DNA of 64,000 bases, taken from positions 39,496,593 to 39,560,592 of the forward strand of contig CM067348.1 in the NCBI GenBank assembly GCA_034190875.2, in the 5' to 3' direction. The notes under the pieces are model-generated. The model ran no database searches. It was not told where the DNA came from and saw nothing but the letters and a program-made list of their open reading frames with translations. This DNA comes from Urechis unicinctus (lineage: Eukaryota; Annelida; Polychaeta; Xenopneusta; Urechidae). Positions 21,205 through 32,115 of this stretch are shown here, piece after piece. The translations under genes were made by a program, and so were the position numbers. Positions within the stretch are counted from its first letter, which is position 1, and each line of letters starts with the position of its first letter.

Positions 21205-22570
21205 ATGGCTGCTGGAAATTTCGTTATTTCATCACTTCAGGAGAGCGACGAAGAGACATGGTATGGCACAGGTCATTCGCAAACTATCGTTGCTTCGGCA
21301 GAGCAAGTTTTGCCGTACAGATTCGAACCAGAAATGAGCGAATTCGACGTCTCCGATGAGAGAAAAAAGACACTGGCGATGTCGCTGCTGCGTCTGGGTC
21401 TCACGCGAGTCATCCTGCCCAGGACATAGGGCTGCTACAGAACAATGCTTGGTAAGCTATGTCTGATTCTGCTTGTGCACCAGTTCATCGTATATGTGTT
21501 GGCATGTAACGAAGTTAATCCATAAATTTCACAAACAAAATATGTAAGCTCTATTCTTAACAGTAGACTATACAACAGAGCTTTGCAGCAAATAATTCTT
21601 CCATATCAGACAGCAGACATGAGATACCACAAAGTTTTTTTCAAATCAAGTGGTTGCAAGGGTTCATGTTTACAAATTGTACCATGTAAATGTAAATGCT
21701 CCTCCACACGAATTGCAAACAAACTAATTTCGGACTGCTGTTAATAAATAGAGATCCTCTTTTATTTAAAGTAGGCCTTATCAAAGGCTGATTACAATAT
21801 TTTTAAAAGTTGATTCTGAGGTAGAATATATATAGGAGAGCAAGTACCACAGTTTTCTCATAGGATTGTCAGTTAGCCCATAAATGATTGTATAACTGGA
21901 CTTTAGGAGGTGAAGATTATGGTATAATATTATCATCATGGTCAGTGTTACATCAGAGTTTCTATGAATGCAGAGGCTAAAACATATTTGCCATACAATA
22001 TGTCATCCTTTATTACAAACATTAATATTCCCATCATTACATCATGTTACAGGTGTTTGTGTGGCTACTGTCAACCAATGGCAGAGGTGGAAGAATCTGT
22101 GTGCTATGTGGAAATTCCTTGAGTCATGACCTCAATAGAGAACAGCCCCATTCCCATTGGTGGCATAACCCAGCATTCTGGTTTCAGCCCAATCTGTTTG
22201 AACCCTTGGGCCTTGCAAGTGGGACATTTCTCCTACAGACAACAGCACGGGCAGATAATGATGTACAAAGGTGACAATGTTTTCTATTATTTACACATAA
22301 ATCTGTACGAAGGCTAGCAGTCATTATTTACGATTTAATTATACTTATTGATACTGGTATGACAAAGAATATTTGAGCATGGTTAAATCAACAATGTCAC
22401 ATGGTTATTTTACAGACGTTACAGGTATACTGCATGCAGGCAGTTTGTTCGCTGGTGCTGGGGACATCTGTTACAACAATACAAAATAACTTCCCAGCAC
22501 CAGACTATCAAGGATTCCTCTACCCTCCACTCACCTAGGACTTGTCTTGATACATGCAGAACCTACTCTG
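21205..22570 (+). pseudogene. P2X7 C-terminal-domain-like gene, three exons, degraded
   Basis: Exon 1 (21205-21451, donor GTAAGC) starts MAAGNFVISSLQESDEETW and contains LPYRFEPEMSEFDVSDE. Exon 2 (22053-22270, acceptor TTACAG, donor GTGACA) contains CLCGYCQPMAEVEESVCYVE, then ITQHSGFSPICLNPWALQVG and HFSYRQQHG. Exon 3 (from about 22416, acceptor TTACAG) contains RYRYTACRQFVRWCWGHL. The Cys-x-Cys-Gly-x-x-Cys...Pro-Met, His-x-Gly-Phe...Cys-Leu and Arg-Gln-Phe-x-x-Trp-Cys-Trp-Gly landmarks are those I know for the zinc-binding cytoplasmic 'ballast' domain of P2X7 receptors. No channel part is present. Frame slips occur in exon 1 (near 21410), at the end of exon 2 and in exon 3, so it is unlikely to make a full product. 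An AATAAA at about 22955 could be its polyadenylation signal. Confidence 0.7.
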
Positions 22571-23245
22571 GTGTGCGTCAATGGCTTGTGGTGGATCTGG
22601 TCTCATCGCATCTGCACACATTGGAGGTGGTGCTTCTGTCTTGGGCAGGGTTGGCTCATAGCAAACCAGCAAGAACTCAGCCATCAGGCACTTGACATAC
22701 TTTGAAACATAACAGGAATCAAGTCAAAGCTTGCACACCAGACTGTTGCTTATAACCTTATAGTTATACCTCCATGGTAATTGAATTTGTTGTTGTTTAC
22801 ATTTTATATATCATTAAAATATTCACCAAATGTTGCCTTTGTTGCTATTTCAGTGACAACATGCCCCTGCTTAAACTTGGGGTATCTTAGCTTGAAGACT
22901 GGATCCCCAGCTTATGTTGTCGCCTGTTCTCTGATATCTGTGATACAATGAACCAATAAAACGTGACCTACATATATTTGGCACATCAGCACATGTAAAC
23001 AAATTTAATCACTCCCAAATTTAAAAACAAACACCACCATCAAGGAGCACTGTAAAAAGCAACATATTATATCATAAGAATGATACTTGCCTGGCAACCA
23101 TATCATCAACTTAACAAGATAATGGACTTTTTATTCAATACTAATACAACAAGAAAGTCATCAAATCTCACCCTGTGCTTCTCTATCAAGGCAGGTCAGC
23201 TTTTCTTGGGCTGGGGGAGGAGGGGTTCACTTGCCTCACCATCCT

Positions 23246-23551
23246 TTCTTGATAGTTGATTGCTTGACAGCAGAGGCCTTCGCAAATAGAGTAGGCACAG
23301 CAGCTTCTTTCATAACCCGCTTACATCGTGGTATTCAACCAAGCTCTTCTCTGAGTTTCGGTGCCTCCTCAAAACATTCCTCGGTGAAATGAACCGAGCA
23401 CACAAACAAGTACTTGCCCAGGCCCGGCCATTTGTCTCGCGATCGTAGTACCTGGCCAATCCATTGTTTTTTTAAATCGTCCTTACCAGTAAAACCTGAA
23501 CAAGCTCACGCCGTCCCGACTGGTACGCGAGCAGCCCCTAACACAACAACC
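23246..23551 (-). pseudogene. THAP zinc-finger domain (DNA-binding), frameshifted
   Basis: On the minus strand the C2CH landmarks run CCVRGCSRTSRDGVSLFRF, then (next frame) KKQWIGQV and RDKWPGLGKYLFVCSVHF, then TEECFEEAPKLREELG, and in a third frame VMKEAAVPTLF, the closing AVPTIF-type motif. CxxxC...W...CSxHF is diagnostic of THAP domains, found in host regulators and in transposases and accessory proteins of P, Kolobok and ISL2EU elements. Two frameshifts break it. Coding-like minus-strand stretches continue toward 22520, for example GDPVFKLRYPKFKQGHVV near 22862-22920 and APPPMCADAMRPDPPQAID near 22590-22650, and may be its later exons. Confidence 0.7.
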
Positions 23552-23845
23552 ATTAACTATCGCGTTCAGGCGGTCACGAGATGACTAAAAACGATCCAAA
23601 ATCCCCAAAACGAGAGACGAACTCCGACGATGTAAACAACGGGGAACTCTGAGAACGGCCTCCCTTACCTGACGTCACACGCATGGTTGACCTAGATAAT
23701 GGCTGCCGCAACGTTTTGTCGGGCGCGCTAATTTGAACTGACATTTTATCAAATTTTGGCCTTAATTGATCAGATGCGACGGTTACTGGACCGGTTTGAA
23801 TTTATTGATCACATTATGAATTGATTTCAGCAAAGTACCTATAAC

Positions 23846-23860
23846 CGTGCGATAGGCACT
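23846..23860 (-). repeat. TTAA element terminal inverted repeat, right
   Basis: Read on the minus strand this is AGTGCCTATCGCACG, followed by TTAA at 23861-23864 on the plus strand. Confidence 0.8.
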
Positions 23861-23864
23861 TTAA

Positions 23865-24808
23865 ATGCCTCTTTAGATGCTTGATATATTTCAGAGACAT
23901 AATCTGTCCACCCAGGCTTATTTACCAAGCCCTTTCTTAACCTAGAAGATACCTATTCTCCTGTTGCTCTTAGACAGTTAACAATTTGTTCATAAAAATG
24001 TAGCATATCTTCAACATGCTTATGATCAGAGCAGAAGCAGTTGGCACAAGATAGTGAGTCTGGTATGGTTAGACCAGATAATAACTCCTCAGCAAGAAAG
24101 CAATAGTTCTCACAAACTTCATCTGAAAATGTGTCCCATGCTATTCTCGATACAGAACTGTTGTTCTGATTTGTAGTTTCTGGTATGCTATCTAGCCTAA
24201 GTGACATATAAAAAGGAATGTGATCCTCATCAGAAATATCAAAACATACAGATATATCATTGATAATATTGTGGAAATCTGCACTAGAGACTGTGTGATC
24301 TAACCACAACCTAGTACCCCAGGCCGCGCTTACATAAGTGAAGCTGTCACAAGGCAATAAAGTTTGGCTAGAAAATATCAAATTGAGGTCTTTGCAGAAA
24401 TCCAGCATATACCCAGCAAATAAGGAATTGACAGGATCTTTGACATTTGCATTCCAATCTCAAATAACTACAATACATGTGTTGTCAAGTTCTTGCAAAA
24501 AGGCATTAATCGCACCAAGGGCATCCAAGTAATCAGTTTCATTATCAACACATTGATATGGTAAATAAACATTTATTAACACAAACTGTTTGGTACCAAG
24601 AGCCACTTCAATTGCATGCCACCAATTTTGTGCCATCTCTATAAACTTAATGTTTGGATCAAGAGAATTTCTCCATAAGATGGCAGTACCCTCAGGGGCA
24701 TGTCCATGAACTATACCATCAGAGTGGTCCGTCGTTGAGACATCTATGTCATGGAAGTCTGAGTGAATAGTGTTTAGACAAGATAATTCTTGCTTGGACA
24801 GCCACGTT
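23865..24808 (-). pseudogene. LINE ORF2 endonuclease (EEP/APE-like), main part
   Basis: From the LTR junction the minus-strand frame begins TWLSKQELSCLN and includes VLINVYLPYQCVDNE, RDWNANV (usually GDFN/GDWNA), MLDFCKDLNLIF, TRLWLDHTVSS and SDEDHIPFY (the D-H active-site pair). This is the order of apurinic-type LINE endonucleases. The usual Gly of G-D-W/F-N is replaced by Arg. The domain continues to RKGLVNKPGWTDYVSEIYQA at the TTAA junction. The first residues of the domain lie beyond the LTR element at 32116-32200. Confidence 0.8.
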
Positions 24809-25307
24809 TGTTATAATACTATTCTGGCTCATACGTTCTTAAAAGGCCTCCCCCTTTAATTATCAGCACAAGAGCCCGGGTTACACAACACCACTCTTTG
24901 GGAGGGGTGTAACCCTGATTGTAGCAATCCTTACAGCAAGGCGGGTCCACCCTCCATGTGGACTCGTCCTGTCACGCGGGGATTGTTTTAACCTGGCTTA
25001 TCGTGTGGACCCTTTATAAGGAGGACAGATGGGCCAGGTAGTGAGAGATCATCTAGTCAGAGAAACGATTCGGACCGCGAGATTCCCAGGTACAGAGAGA
25101 TCATCTAGTCAGAGAAACGATTCGGACCGCGAGAATCCAGGGAGCTTCATAGTTGAAATATAAATAAACAAAATAAGCAACTCTACTTCAGGACTCGCGT
25201 TAATTTCCTCTGATTAGTCCCCACTCCAGCAACTACAGGCAGTGAGTAACAGTACTATAACGAAGAGCGTGCATAAGCAAGAAAAGCTTAGAAATTCTAG
25301 CTTTACA
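24809..25307 (+). repeat. 5' LTR with internal 52-bp duplication
   Basis: Compared with the 447-bp 3' LTR, this LTR repeats the segment AGAGATCATCTAGTCAGAGA to the GATTCC region (about 25043-25140), which accounts for its 499-bp length. A TATA-like CTTTATAAGGAGG occurs at about 25012. Confidence 0.85.
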
Positions 25308-25317
25308 AATGGTGGAG

Positions 25318-25495
25318 AATCCGGGTAGCTTCATTGTTGAAATCTAAATAAACCAAATAAGCAACCCTACTTCAGGACTCACGTTAATTTCCTCTGACTA
25401 GTCCCCACTCCAGCAACTACAGGCAGTGAGTAACAGTACTATAACGAAGAGCGTGCATAAGCAAGTAAAGCTAAGAAATTCTATCTTTACAAATG
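25318..25495 (+). repeat. Partial third LTR copy after the 5' LTR
   Basis: From GTAGCTTCATTGTTGAAAT to TATCTTTACAAATGGTG this repeats the 3' ~175 bp of the LTR plus the bases just after it, with scattered differences. It looks like a tandem duplication across the LTR/internal boundary. Confidence 0.8.
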
Positions 25496-27529
25496 GTGTG
25501 AGAGTCCGGGAGCTGGCCTCTTCTGCTGTTGTCAGCATACAATTTCCCGACGCTTACACGCTCTTACGTTAGAGAAGAAAGCTGACAATTTTACACACGC
25601 GGAGAGAAGAGCCACGAGGCCTCAAGCTACGACGTGATCATAATCCAGGGCAACGGCAGCGTACATCGGCCTCTTTCACTCGACTCAACTATGGCGTACT
25701 AGCGACCTGGCGCTATCAACACATCGGAGATGACGACCACATACCCCCCTTTCAGCTTCTACCACTGGTAAGTACCTCACTCATATATTACATTAAAATA
25801 AGTTGACTGTAAAATTATAATTGCTCATTTGGACCTTCCGTTGCGGCATAAGTACCTCCTCAACACAAAAAAAACACCCCTCCCACTATTGCCTAAATTT
25901 AAACCTTCCGTATCTGACAAACCTTATCATGCAAGGATGGGAAAACGAGAAATTTGATTATATTCGAGGTTAAATATCCTCCATATACAAATTCAGCATT
26001 CAATATTATGTTTGTTGTCAAACAATATGAGTGGGTTTTCGAGGACGCAAGGATGTGGCGCGGAAGATGAGCATTACCAATTTTGAAACAAATAACGAAT
26101 TATGTCTACCTAGCCTCATTGATTCATTTTCATAGTATTCTTCGTACATATTTCCCTTTTTCAGAATATTTTCCAACCAATGTCACATTGTTTTTAGCCA
26201 TATTCTATCTTTTCAGAACAGGACGCCTATATTCATTTTATATGCATAACCATTTTTACATGCAATTATTTCACACAATCTTCACACACATATTTTCACT
26301 ATTCCAACCATATAACATTTTACCTACCATACTATCTCAGCCACGTGTCAAATGCATGAACCTGACTGTTAGACAAATTAAAATTATCAAGGCGAACTCA
26401 GGAACCAACTTAAGTGTCAAAGATAACAAAGCCGTGAAATTCAAATGTTTATCAGTCCAATTTAAGGTTTTAACAGTCGGCCCATATACCCAGGGTTGTT
26501 TAACTCCTTTTGGCAAACATGCTGCACTCAGACATTCACACAGATAAAAGACCCTCACTTGTGCAACTGCCAATTATCAAGGATTACAGACTCCATTGTA
26601 ATTCATACAAACACTGCATCTCAGATGCCCAAGCTGCCACCCTTTAATTGCACTTCGATTTAAGTCTCAAAGGCAGTCTCCAAAATGACATACACATTTG
26701 ACGTTTAATCTAACGCATCCTTTGCCGCCACACGAAATCCAGTAAACTGTTAGTCCAGGTTTAAATTATAAGAAGACTTTTAAAACTTGTCTTCTTCCAC
26801 GCAGCGCCAACTTGACACAATGATATCATCAATTATATTCACAATTATTTTGCCTCTATGTCTGCAGATAAGACAAAATCTTACAATAAGTGAAGTCAAC
26901 TGCGCTATTATCGCTATTATCGCACCGTCTGGCATATCATGCGGACAGCGTAAAATTAGTTACCCTTTATGTTACACATTACCCATAACGCTAATCTTAT
27001 TATATACAAGTATATGCGGGGTATAATCTCATGAAAGAATCTGCAGCTTAGGGAGGACGTGCGTATTTATCAAAATAATTTATGGAGAAGTATGGATAAC
27101 ATTTACTTCTCAATACAAATATATATGAGTTGTTTATATTGATCTTCTCCCGCGCGTACAACACATACAATTAAAGTGTCACACCATTGTGTATCCGGAC
27201 TTACATGTTAGATAGTTGCCATGTGCAACATATATTTTTGCTCAGACAATTCAGGGACCCAACTAGAGTGTGGGTAAATAAGTATTTTTATTTCAAACTG
27301 CTGCACTTCCCGAAGAAATTCCATGGAAGTGCATCGAGTGGAATAGATGTGTTACATAGCTTGAAATAATTACATAAAAGTAGTATGTGAATGATAAAAA
27401 CATACTGACAGAAAAATTATATATTGTGCTAGCCACAGATGATAGGCATGTTTACTTATGATTTGACAGTGAAACTGTAGCATGAATGTTGATGTACAAA
27501 ACTAAAATCTAAGACATTATGCACTATAC
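25496..27529 (+). other. Internal region of the LTR element, no recognised genes
   Basis: It begins GTGAGAGTCCGGGAGCTGGC after the duplicated LTR end. The 154-residue open frame at 26083-26547 shows no gag or pol motif. Segment 26780-27200 matches 36060-36490 in inverted orientation. That places the segment in the same relative position inside another member of this LTR family, near the minus-strand LTR at 34540-35066. Confidence 0.5.
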
Positions 27530-27798
27530 ATTCAATGTAACATAATAATATATAATGATATTGATATCAAATATGCTACCTAGTAATAATAATTTGGATG
27601 CCCTCGGAGAGAGCCAAGAACGAGCAAGTCAGATAAATTGCGAGAGGCATCCAAAAGAAAAGAAGAAATAAAATGGTGAGATGTAAGGAGCAGCGAAAGC
27701 TGACTCTTGTATTGTGGTGCTGTGGAGGTTCAGCAAAAGCTGACTCCTGCTTGGTGTTGTGATGTTGCAGCAAGTAGAGGAGCAGCGAAATCTGACTC

Positions 27799-28690
27799 CT
27801 ACTTGGTAATGGTAATGGTCATGTTAAGGTGAGTCAGAGCAAAAGATATTAAAGAATTCCAATGGTGAAGGTATGCTTTACTAGTGGATTGTTTCAGAGA
27901 ACATGTTGTGAGGGATTCTACATGTGATTTGAGTTGCAAGGCAGAAGATGAGGCGGTATTTGAGTGGGCTTGGCTTGCATCCCAAATCGACGTAGCAAAG
28001 AGCATGTTACCTGTTGACGAGAAATTGCATCACATAAATTATTATTGACACTGGGAACATGAACTGCTGAGAAAGAGATGTGATGCTTAAGTAAGATTAG
28101 AATGAAAGGCCTCAGAATTTGCATGATGTGGGGACACTTTGAGGATTGTTTGTTGATAACAGTAACTATTGCTTGATTATCACAGTGAAATGTGATGAAG
28201 GAATGACTGACTTTTGATGCAACCATAGAAAGAAGGATGAAAATTGGGTAGAATTCTAGAAAGGTAATGTCATACCCCTTCCAAGAATCAGGCCACAGCC
28301 CATGAATCCATGTTGTGCCATATGTTGCCCCAAATGCTGATTTTGAGGCATCCGAGAACAAATGTATAGACTGCGAATCGACAACAGAGGGACTTTTGAT
28401 GAGAGATCGACCATTGTGGAATTGGAGGAAAGAAAGCCACATTTCAAGGTCTAATTTTGTTCCTCTGTTGAGGTGGATGAAATGAAAATGTTTTTTAACA
28501 CCTATCGTTAAGTCATCAAGCCTTCTGAGGAAAGCTCTGCCAGAGGGAATTACTGAAGTAGAGAATTGTAGTTTGCCTATAGTGGACTTAAGCTCCCTTA
28601 GGGTTATTTTGTATTTGCTCATCAAAGCCTGTATGTCTGCCATGTAGGAAGTCAACTTATCTTGGGGCAGCAATGACACCATGTTGACGT
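27799..28690 (-). pseudogene. RNase H and truncated recombinase of the inverted element
   Basis: The frame from 28682 carries ELKSTIGKLQFSTSVIPSGR, LFSDASKSAFGATYG, ITFHCDNQAIVTVIN and NNNLCDAISR of RNase H. The overlapping recombinase frame starts near 28005 (SIWDASQAHSN) and reaches ALTHLNMTITITK before running into the 55-bp array. The deletion junction lies in a short ACCATTACC similarity, suggesting repair or replication slippage. Confidence 0.8.
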
Positions 28691-28836
28691 ATCTAGTTGT
28701 ATGCCAAGAAAAGTGAGAGAAGTGGTAGGACCTGTAGTTTTATGGGGAGCAATGGGGACACCTAACTGAGTACAGAGACTTTTGAATGTATTGAGGTCAG
28801 CTTAACACTGTGAAGGGGAACTAGAAACAAAAAGAA

Positions 28837-29340
28837 AATCATCTAGAATTTTACGACATTTTGTACCCCAAGCTTGTTCTGTAGAATCCACTTAATTGCA
28901 GAGGAGAAAGTGTCAAATATTTGACATGAAGATGAACATCCCATGGGAAGGCATTTATCATAATAGTACCCATTGAACTCGAAACCTGTGAGGTGGTACT
29001 GGGATGGATGAAGGGGGATTAGACGAAAGGCGTCGGCTATGTCGCTTTTAGCTAAGAAAGCACCTGGGGAACATTTTAGAATGAGGTTAATGGCATCAGT
29101 GATTGTCTCATACTTTACTGCGGAATTAGTTTCTGAAATATTGCTGTTGACTGATAAAATGTCATACGGATATGAAAGGTTGTGAAGGAGCCTGAATTTC
29201 CCAGACTCTTGTTTTTCCCTCAAAGCTAAGGGGGAGCTTTTAAAATGGTGTAAAGGGGGTTTATCAAAAGGACCAGCTATGCGGCCAAGCTTGGGCTCAT
29301 GGTCTATTTTCTGTTTGGCTATTTGTAGGTTACAGTGCAC
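28837..29340 (-). pseudogene. Reverse transcriptase of the inverted element
   Basis: This reads FRLLHNLSYPYDILS, AKSDIADAFRLIPLHP, YYYDKCLPMGCSSSC and, at the 3' end in a shifted frame, KILDDFLFVSS with both catalytic aspartates. It is better preserved than the forward copy at these motifs: DIADAF is complete and LPMG is intact. Confidence 0.85.
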
Positions 29341-29355
29341 TGAGCGGGAATTTTT

Positions 29356-29934
29356 TTAGGTGAATGATGCGTCTTCCCCATCAAACTTAAGGCGAAACCC
29401 ATTGGTAAAACCTTCAGTTAGATACCGGCTATGGCTGTAACCCACTAGAAGTCTAGTGAGCGTTTTTGGCTTGACTGGGCTTGGGAGCTGGATTGGACTG
29501 ATGGAGGAAAGGACCAGTTCTGCAGGGGTGAATGCCGGATGGTACTTGTGGCATCCAGGGCAGGAATGTTTGTAGGGACAGTTCTGTGTGGTACAACGGG
29601 GTGCGGGGTTGATGGAATTTAAAGCAGTATCCAACAGGCATTTTGGTTTTGGACTGGAAATTTGTGGGGCCACCGAGAAAGGGCTGCTTTTGTTGTCATC
29701 ATAGTGACCATTGTGGCCTGCATATCCTGCATACATGTTAACACTCTGTTGAGTGGATTATTGTCAATGGAGCCAGTGGCATCATCTGAGGCTGGGGTGG
29801 GCTGCAAAGGACTGGCAGATCTCAGACGGGCTGGGGGTTGCCTGTTACGAGTGGGTCTGGTAGCTGGGCTTGGCCAGGCAGTTGAAGTTTTCCCAGCTCG
29901 AGGCATTATGACGTCTGGAAGCAAAAGCAATTGA
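29356..29934 (-). pseudogene. gag of the inverted element
   Basis: It starts MPRAGKTSTAWPSPATRPTR at about 29907, contains RVLTCMQDMQATMVTMM, and has the Cys/His cluster TQNCPYKHSCPGCHKYHPAF in another frame. Relative to the forward copy a central piece of roughly 0.6 kb is missing between the MMT stretch and the Cys/His region. Confidence 0.75.
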
Positions 29935-30052
29935 ACCGCAGTATCGCCTACAGCTTAGATGGGTGCACAGTGTTGAAAATAAAGAATATCATAGTAACAT
30001 ATAGCCTTGCGGGATAAACAAGGATTAGGGTAACTGGAACCTTATTCCCAGA

Positions 30053-30830
30053 GGAAGGTATTTGTTAAGTTGTGCTACAATAAAATAGAGTCTTGTGTAA
30101 TGAATAACTGGAACCTTAATCCATGAGGATATTTAGGATCGAAGAATTGCGCTAAGGCAATTGTATAGAGCTTTATTGTTTCAGTGCAGAAAACTTACAG
30201 CTCGGAGTGAAATAATAAAATAGAGCCTTGGCAAATGGAAAGCTTCGAGTAACTGGAACCTAATCCCATGAGGAGATTTTTGGATCGAAGAATTGCGCTA
30301 AGGCAATTGCATAGAGCTTCGTTGTTTCAATGCAGAAAACTTACAGCTCGGAGTGAAATAATAAAATAGAGCCTTGGCAAATGGAAAGCTCGGAGTAACT
30401 GGAACCTAATCCCATGAGGAGATTTAGAATCGAAGAATTGCGCTAAGGCAATTGCATAGAGCCTTGTTGTTTCAACGCAGAAAACTTACAGCTCGAAGTG
30501 AAATAATAATAAAATAGAGCTTTGCCGAATGGAAGGCTCAGTGTAACTGGAACCTAATCCCATTAGGAGATTTAGGATCGGAGAATTGTGCTAAGGCAAT
30601 TGCATAGAGCCCTGTTGTTTCAACGCAGAAAACTTACAGCTCGGAGAGAAATAATAATAAAATAGAGCCTTGCAAAATGGAAAGCTCGGAGTAACTGGAA
30701 ACTAATTCCATCAGAAGAATTAGGATTGAAGAATTGCGCTAAGACAATTGCATAGAGCCGTGTAATTTCAATGCAGAAATTTACAGCTCGGAGTGAAATA
30801 TTAATAAAATAGAGCCTTGAGGAAGAGAGC
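30053..30830 (-). repeat. 147-bp tandem array of the inverted element
   Basis: The GAAGAATTG landmark recurs at about 30141, 30287, 30432, 30580 and 30728, spacing 145-148 bp. Each unit also contains GGAGTAACTGGAACCTAATC and AACTTACAGCTCGGAGTGAA. The array separates hydrolase from gag exactly as in the forward copy. Confidence 0.9.
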
Positions 30831-30831
30831 G

Positions 30832-31640
30832 TTATACTAAAATATCACCTGTGAGGAGTGTGTGTACATACATGAGGCTCTTATAAGTTTGTGGTGCTAG
30901 GAAATGGTTACCTTCAACCGAGGGTGTTTGTTGACTTTTGTAGCGCTTTGAAAATGGCAGCTCCGAGAGAACTTTTGTATAGTTTCCTACCCATGGGAGT
31001 GTTAGGGTGTAACCCATCCTGTGACCACAGGTCCATTGGACTGGACCAAAAACCCTTGTGCAACCAAAATGAAATGGAAGTTTCTACTTCACATAGATTT
31101 TTAATGTAGCCATTGCACCTGAAGATCTGTGAATCTGTTGCAAAGGTGACTAGCTAAGTCCACTAATTTGACTGCAACTTGAATGGGGTCAGCACCCTTT
31201 GCAAGGTCATTGGAACCCACATATATTATGACAAACTGTGGGCGTCTAAGGGTTAGGTATCTGTGAGGCAAGGACAAAGAGTTGTCTAGCACACAAGCTC
31301 CCCTTGAACCGAACAGGTCAACACCACTAAGTGCTGAACTTTGAGAAGAGTAGCGATATCGTTTGCAGTTAGAGGTGCTTTTTGAGCATGTGTCAAATGA
31401 TCATGTAATCCTCTGACAAAGCTGTGGCCGAGAACAATACCATGCATGTCGATATTTAATTGAGGCTTATCAGAGAGAAATGGTAGGGAGATAGCTCACA
31501 GTACAGCAAACAAAGGAAGCGACACCAAAAAATGGCGGGAAATCTTACACCAAAATAACTGGACTGCAATAATGGATATAAGCGAAAAATGAAAATATGT
31601 TAAGCAAACAGCTAGTAGCGTGGTAGTCTTAGGGAATGGA
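30832..31640 (-). pseudogene. SGNH hydrolase of the inverted element
   Basis: It carries the hydrophobic N-terminal stretch (CLTYFHFSLISIIAVQLFW), the GHSFVRGL region near 31420, RPQFVIIYVGSNDLAKG near 31215-31240, and the block encoding DGLHPN near 31000. The blocks are in different frames, so it is broken. Its conservation of all three blocks alongside the forward copy shows the ORF belonged to the ancestral element. Confidence 0.7.
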
Positions 31641-31668
31641 GTTAGGCATTTATTATGGTTGGGGAGGA

Positions 31669-32115
31669 TGTTATAATACAATTCTGGCTCATACGTTCTT
31701 AAAAGGCCTCCCTCTTTAATTATCAGCACAAGAGCCCGGGTTACACCACACCACTCTTTGGGAGGGGTGTAACCCTGATTGTAGCAATCCTTACAGCAGG
31801 GCGGGTCCACCCTCCATGTGGACTCGTCCTGTCACGCGGGGATTGTTTTAACCTGGCTTATCGTGTGGACCCTTTATAAGGAGGACAGATGGGCCAGGTA
31901 CAGAGAGATCATCTAGTCAGAGAAACGATTCGGACCGCGAGATTCCAGGGAGCTTCATAGTTGAAATATAAATAAACAAAATAAGCAACTCTACTTCAGG
32001 ACTCGCGTTAATTTCTTCTGATTAGTCCCCACTCCAGCAACTACAGGCAGTGAGTAACATTGCTATAACGAAGAGCGTGCATAAGCAAGAAAAGCTTAGA
32101 AATTCTAGCTTTACA
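31669..32115 (+). repeat. 3' LTR
   Basis: 447 bp, TGTTATAATAC...CTTTACA. It is the same family as 24809-25307 without the 52-bp duplication and is followed by the CGTTT flank. Confidence 0.9.

Larger units (their letters stand above)
20960..23864. mobile_element. TTAA-flanked DNA transposon (Kolobok-like) with P2X7-C-like and THAP sequences
   Basis: TTAA at 20960-20963 is followed by AGTGTCTATCGTACG; CGTGCGATAGGCACT precedes TTAA at 23861-23864. The 15-bp ends are inverted repeats matching at 13 of 15 positions. The flanking LINE coding frame resumes exactly across the duplicated TTAA, so the boundaries are secure. TTAA targets are known for Kolobok and piggyBac. A THAP domain on the minus strand favours a Kolobok-like assignment. 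On the plus strand are exons resembling the P2X7 C-terminal cysteine-rich domain. No transposase core could be recognised in the ~2.9 kb, so it is probably non-autonomous or degraded. Confidence 0.75.
27530..31640 (-). mobile_element. Tyrosine-recombinase retrotransposon, inverted deleted copy
   Basis: On the minus strand this has hydrolase, 147-bp array, gag, RT-RNase H and the start of the recombinase, matching 5025-11620 of the forward copy, then jumps to the 55-bp array and 3' region. About 0.9 kb covering the catalytic recombinase is deleted. The 240-bp A repeat present in the forward copy (12856-13095) is absent at the matching place near 27655. It cannot integrate itself. Confidence 0.85.
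24809..32115 (+). mobile_element. LTR retrotransposon carrying an inverted tyrosine-recombinase element
   Basis: The LTRs at 24809-25307 and 31669-32115 share TGTTATAATAC...GCTTTACA. ACGTT flanks the insertion at 24804-24808 and at 32115-32119 (the last A is shared with the LTR end). A purine-rich stretch, GGGGAGGA, precedes the 3' LTR. The LINE endonuclease frame resumes across the element (ILCLQET on one side, TWLSKQE on the other), confirming a clean insertion. Between the LTRs I recognise no gag or pol of its own. About 4.1 kb is an inverted copy of the DIRS/Ngaro-like element. The superfamily (Gypsy, BEL or other) cannot be told. Confidence 0.85.

Noticed and set aside
21205-22570. A true P2X receptor channel gene
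   Set aside because: Only the cytoplasmic cysteine-rich domain is seen, with frameshifts. There are no transmembrane or ectodomain sequences, and it lies within transposon ends.
26083-26547. 154-codon open frame inside the LTR element as a gag
   Set aside because: No zinc knuckle or capsid-like motif. The N-terminal part is a Phe/Tyr/Ile-rich AT-driven stretch without a credible context.
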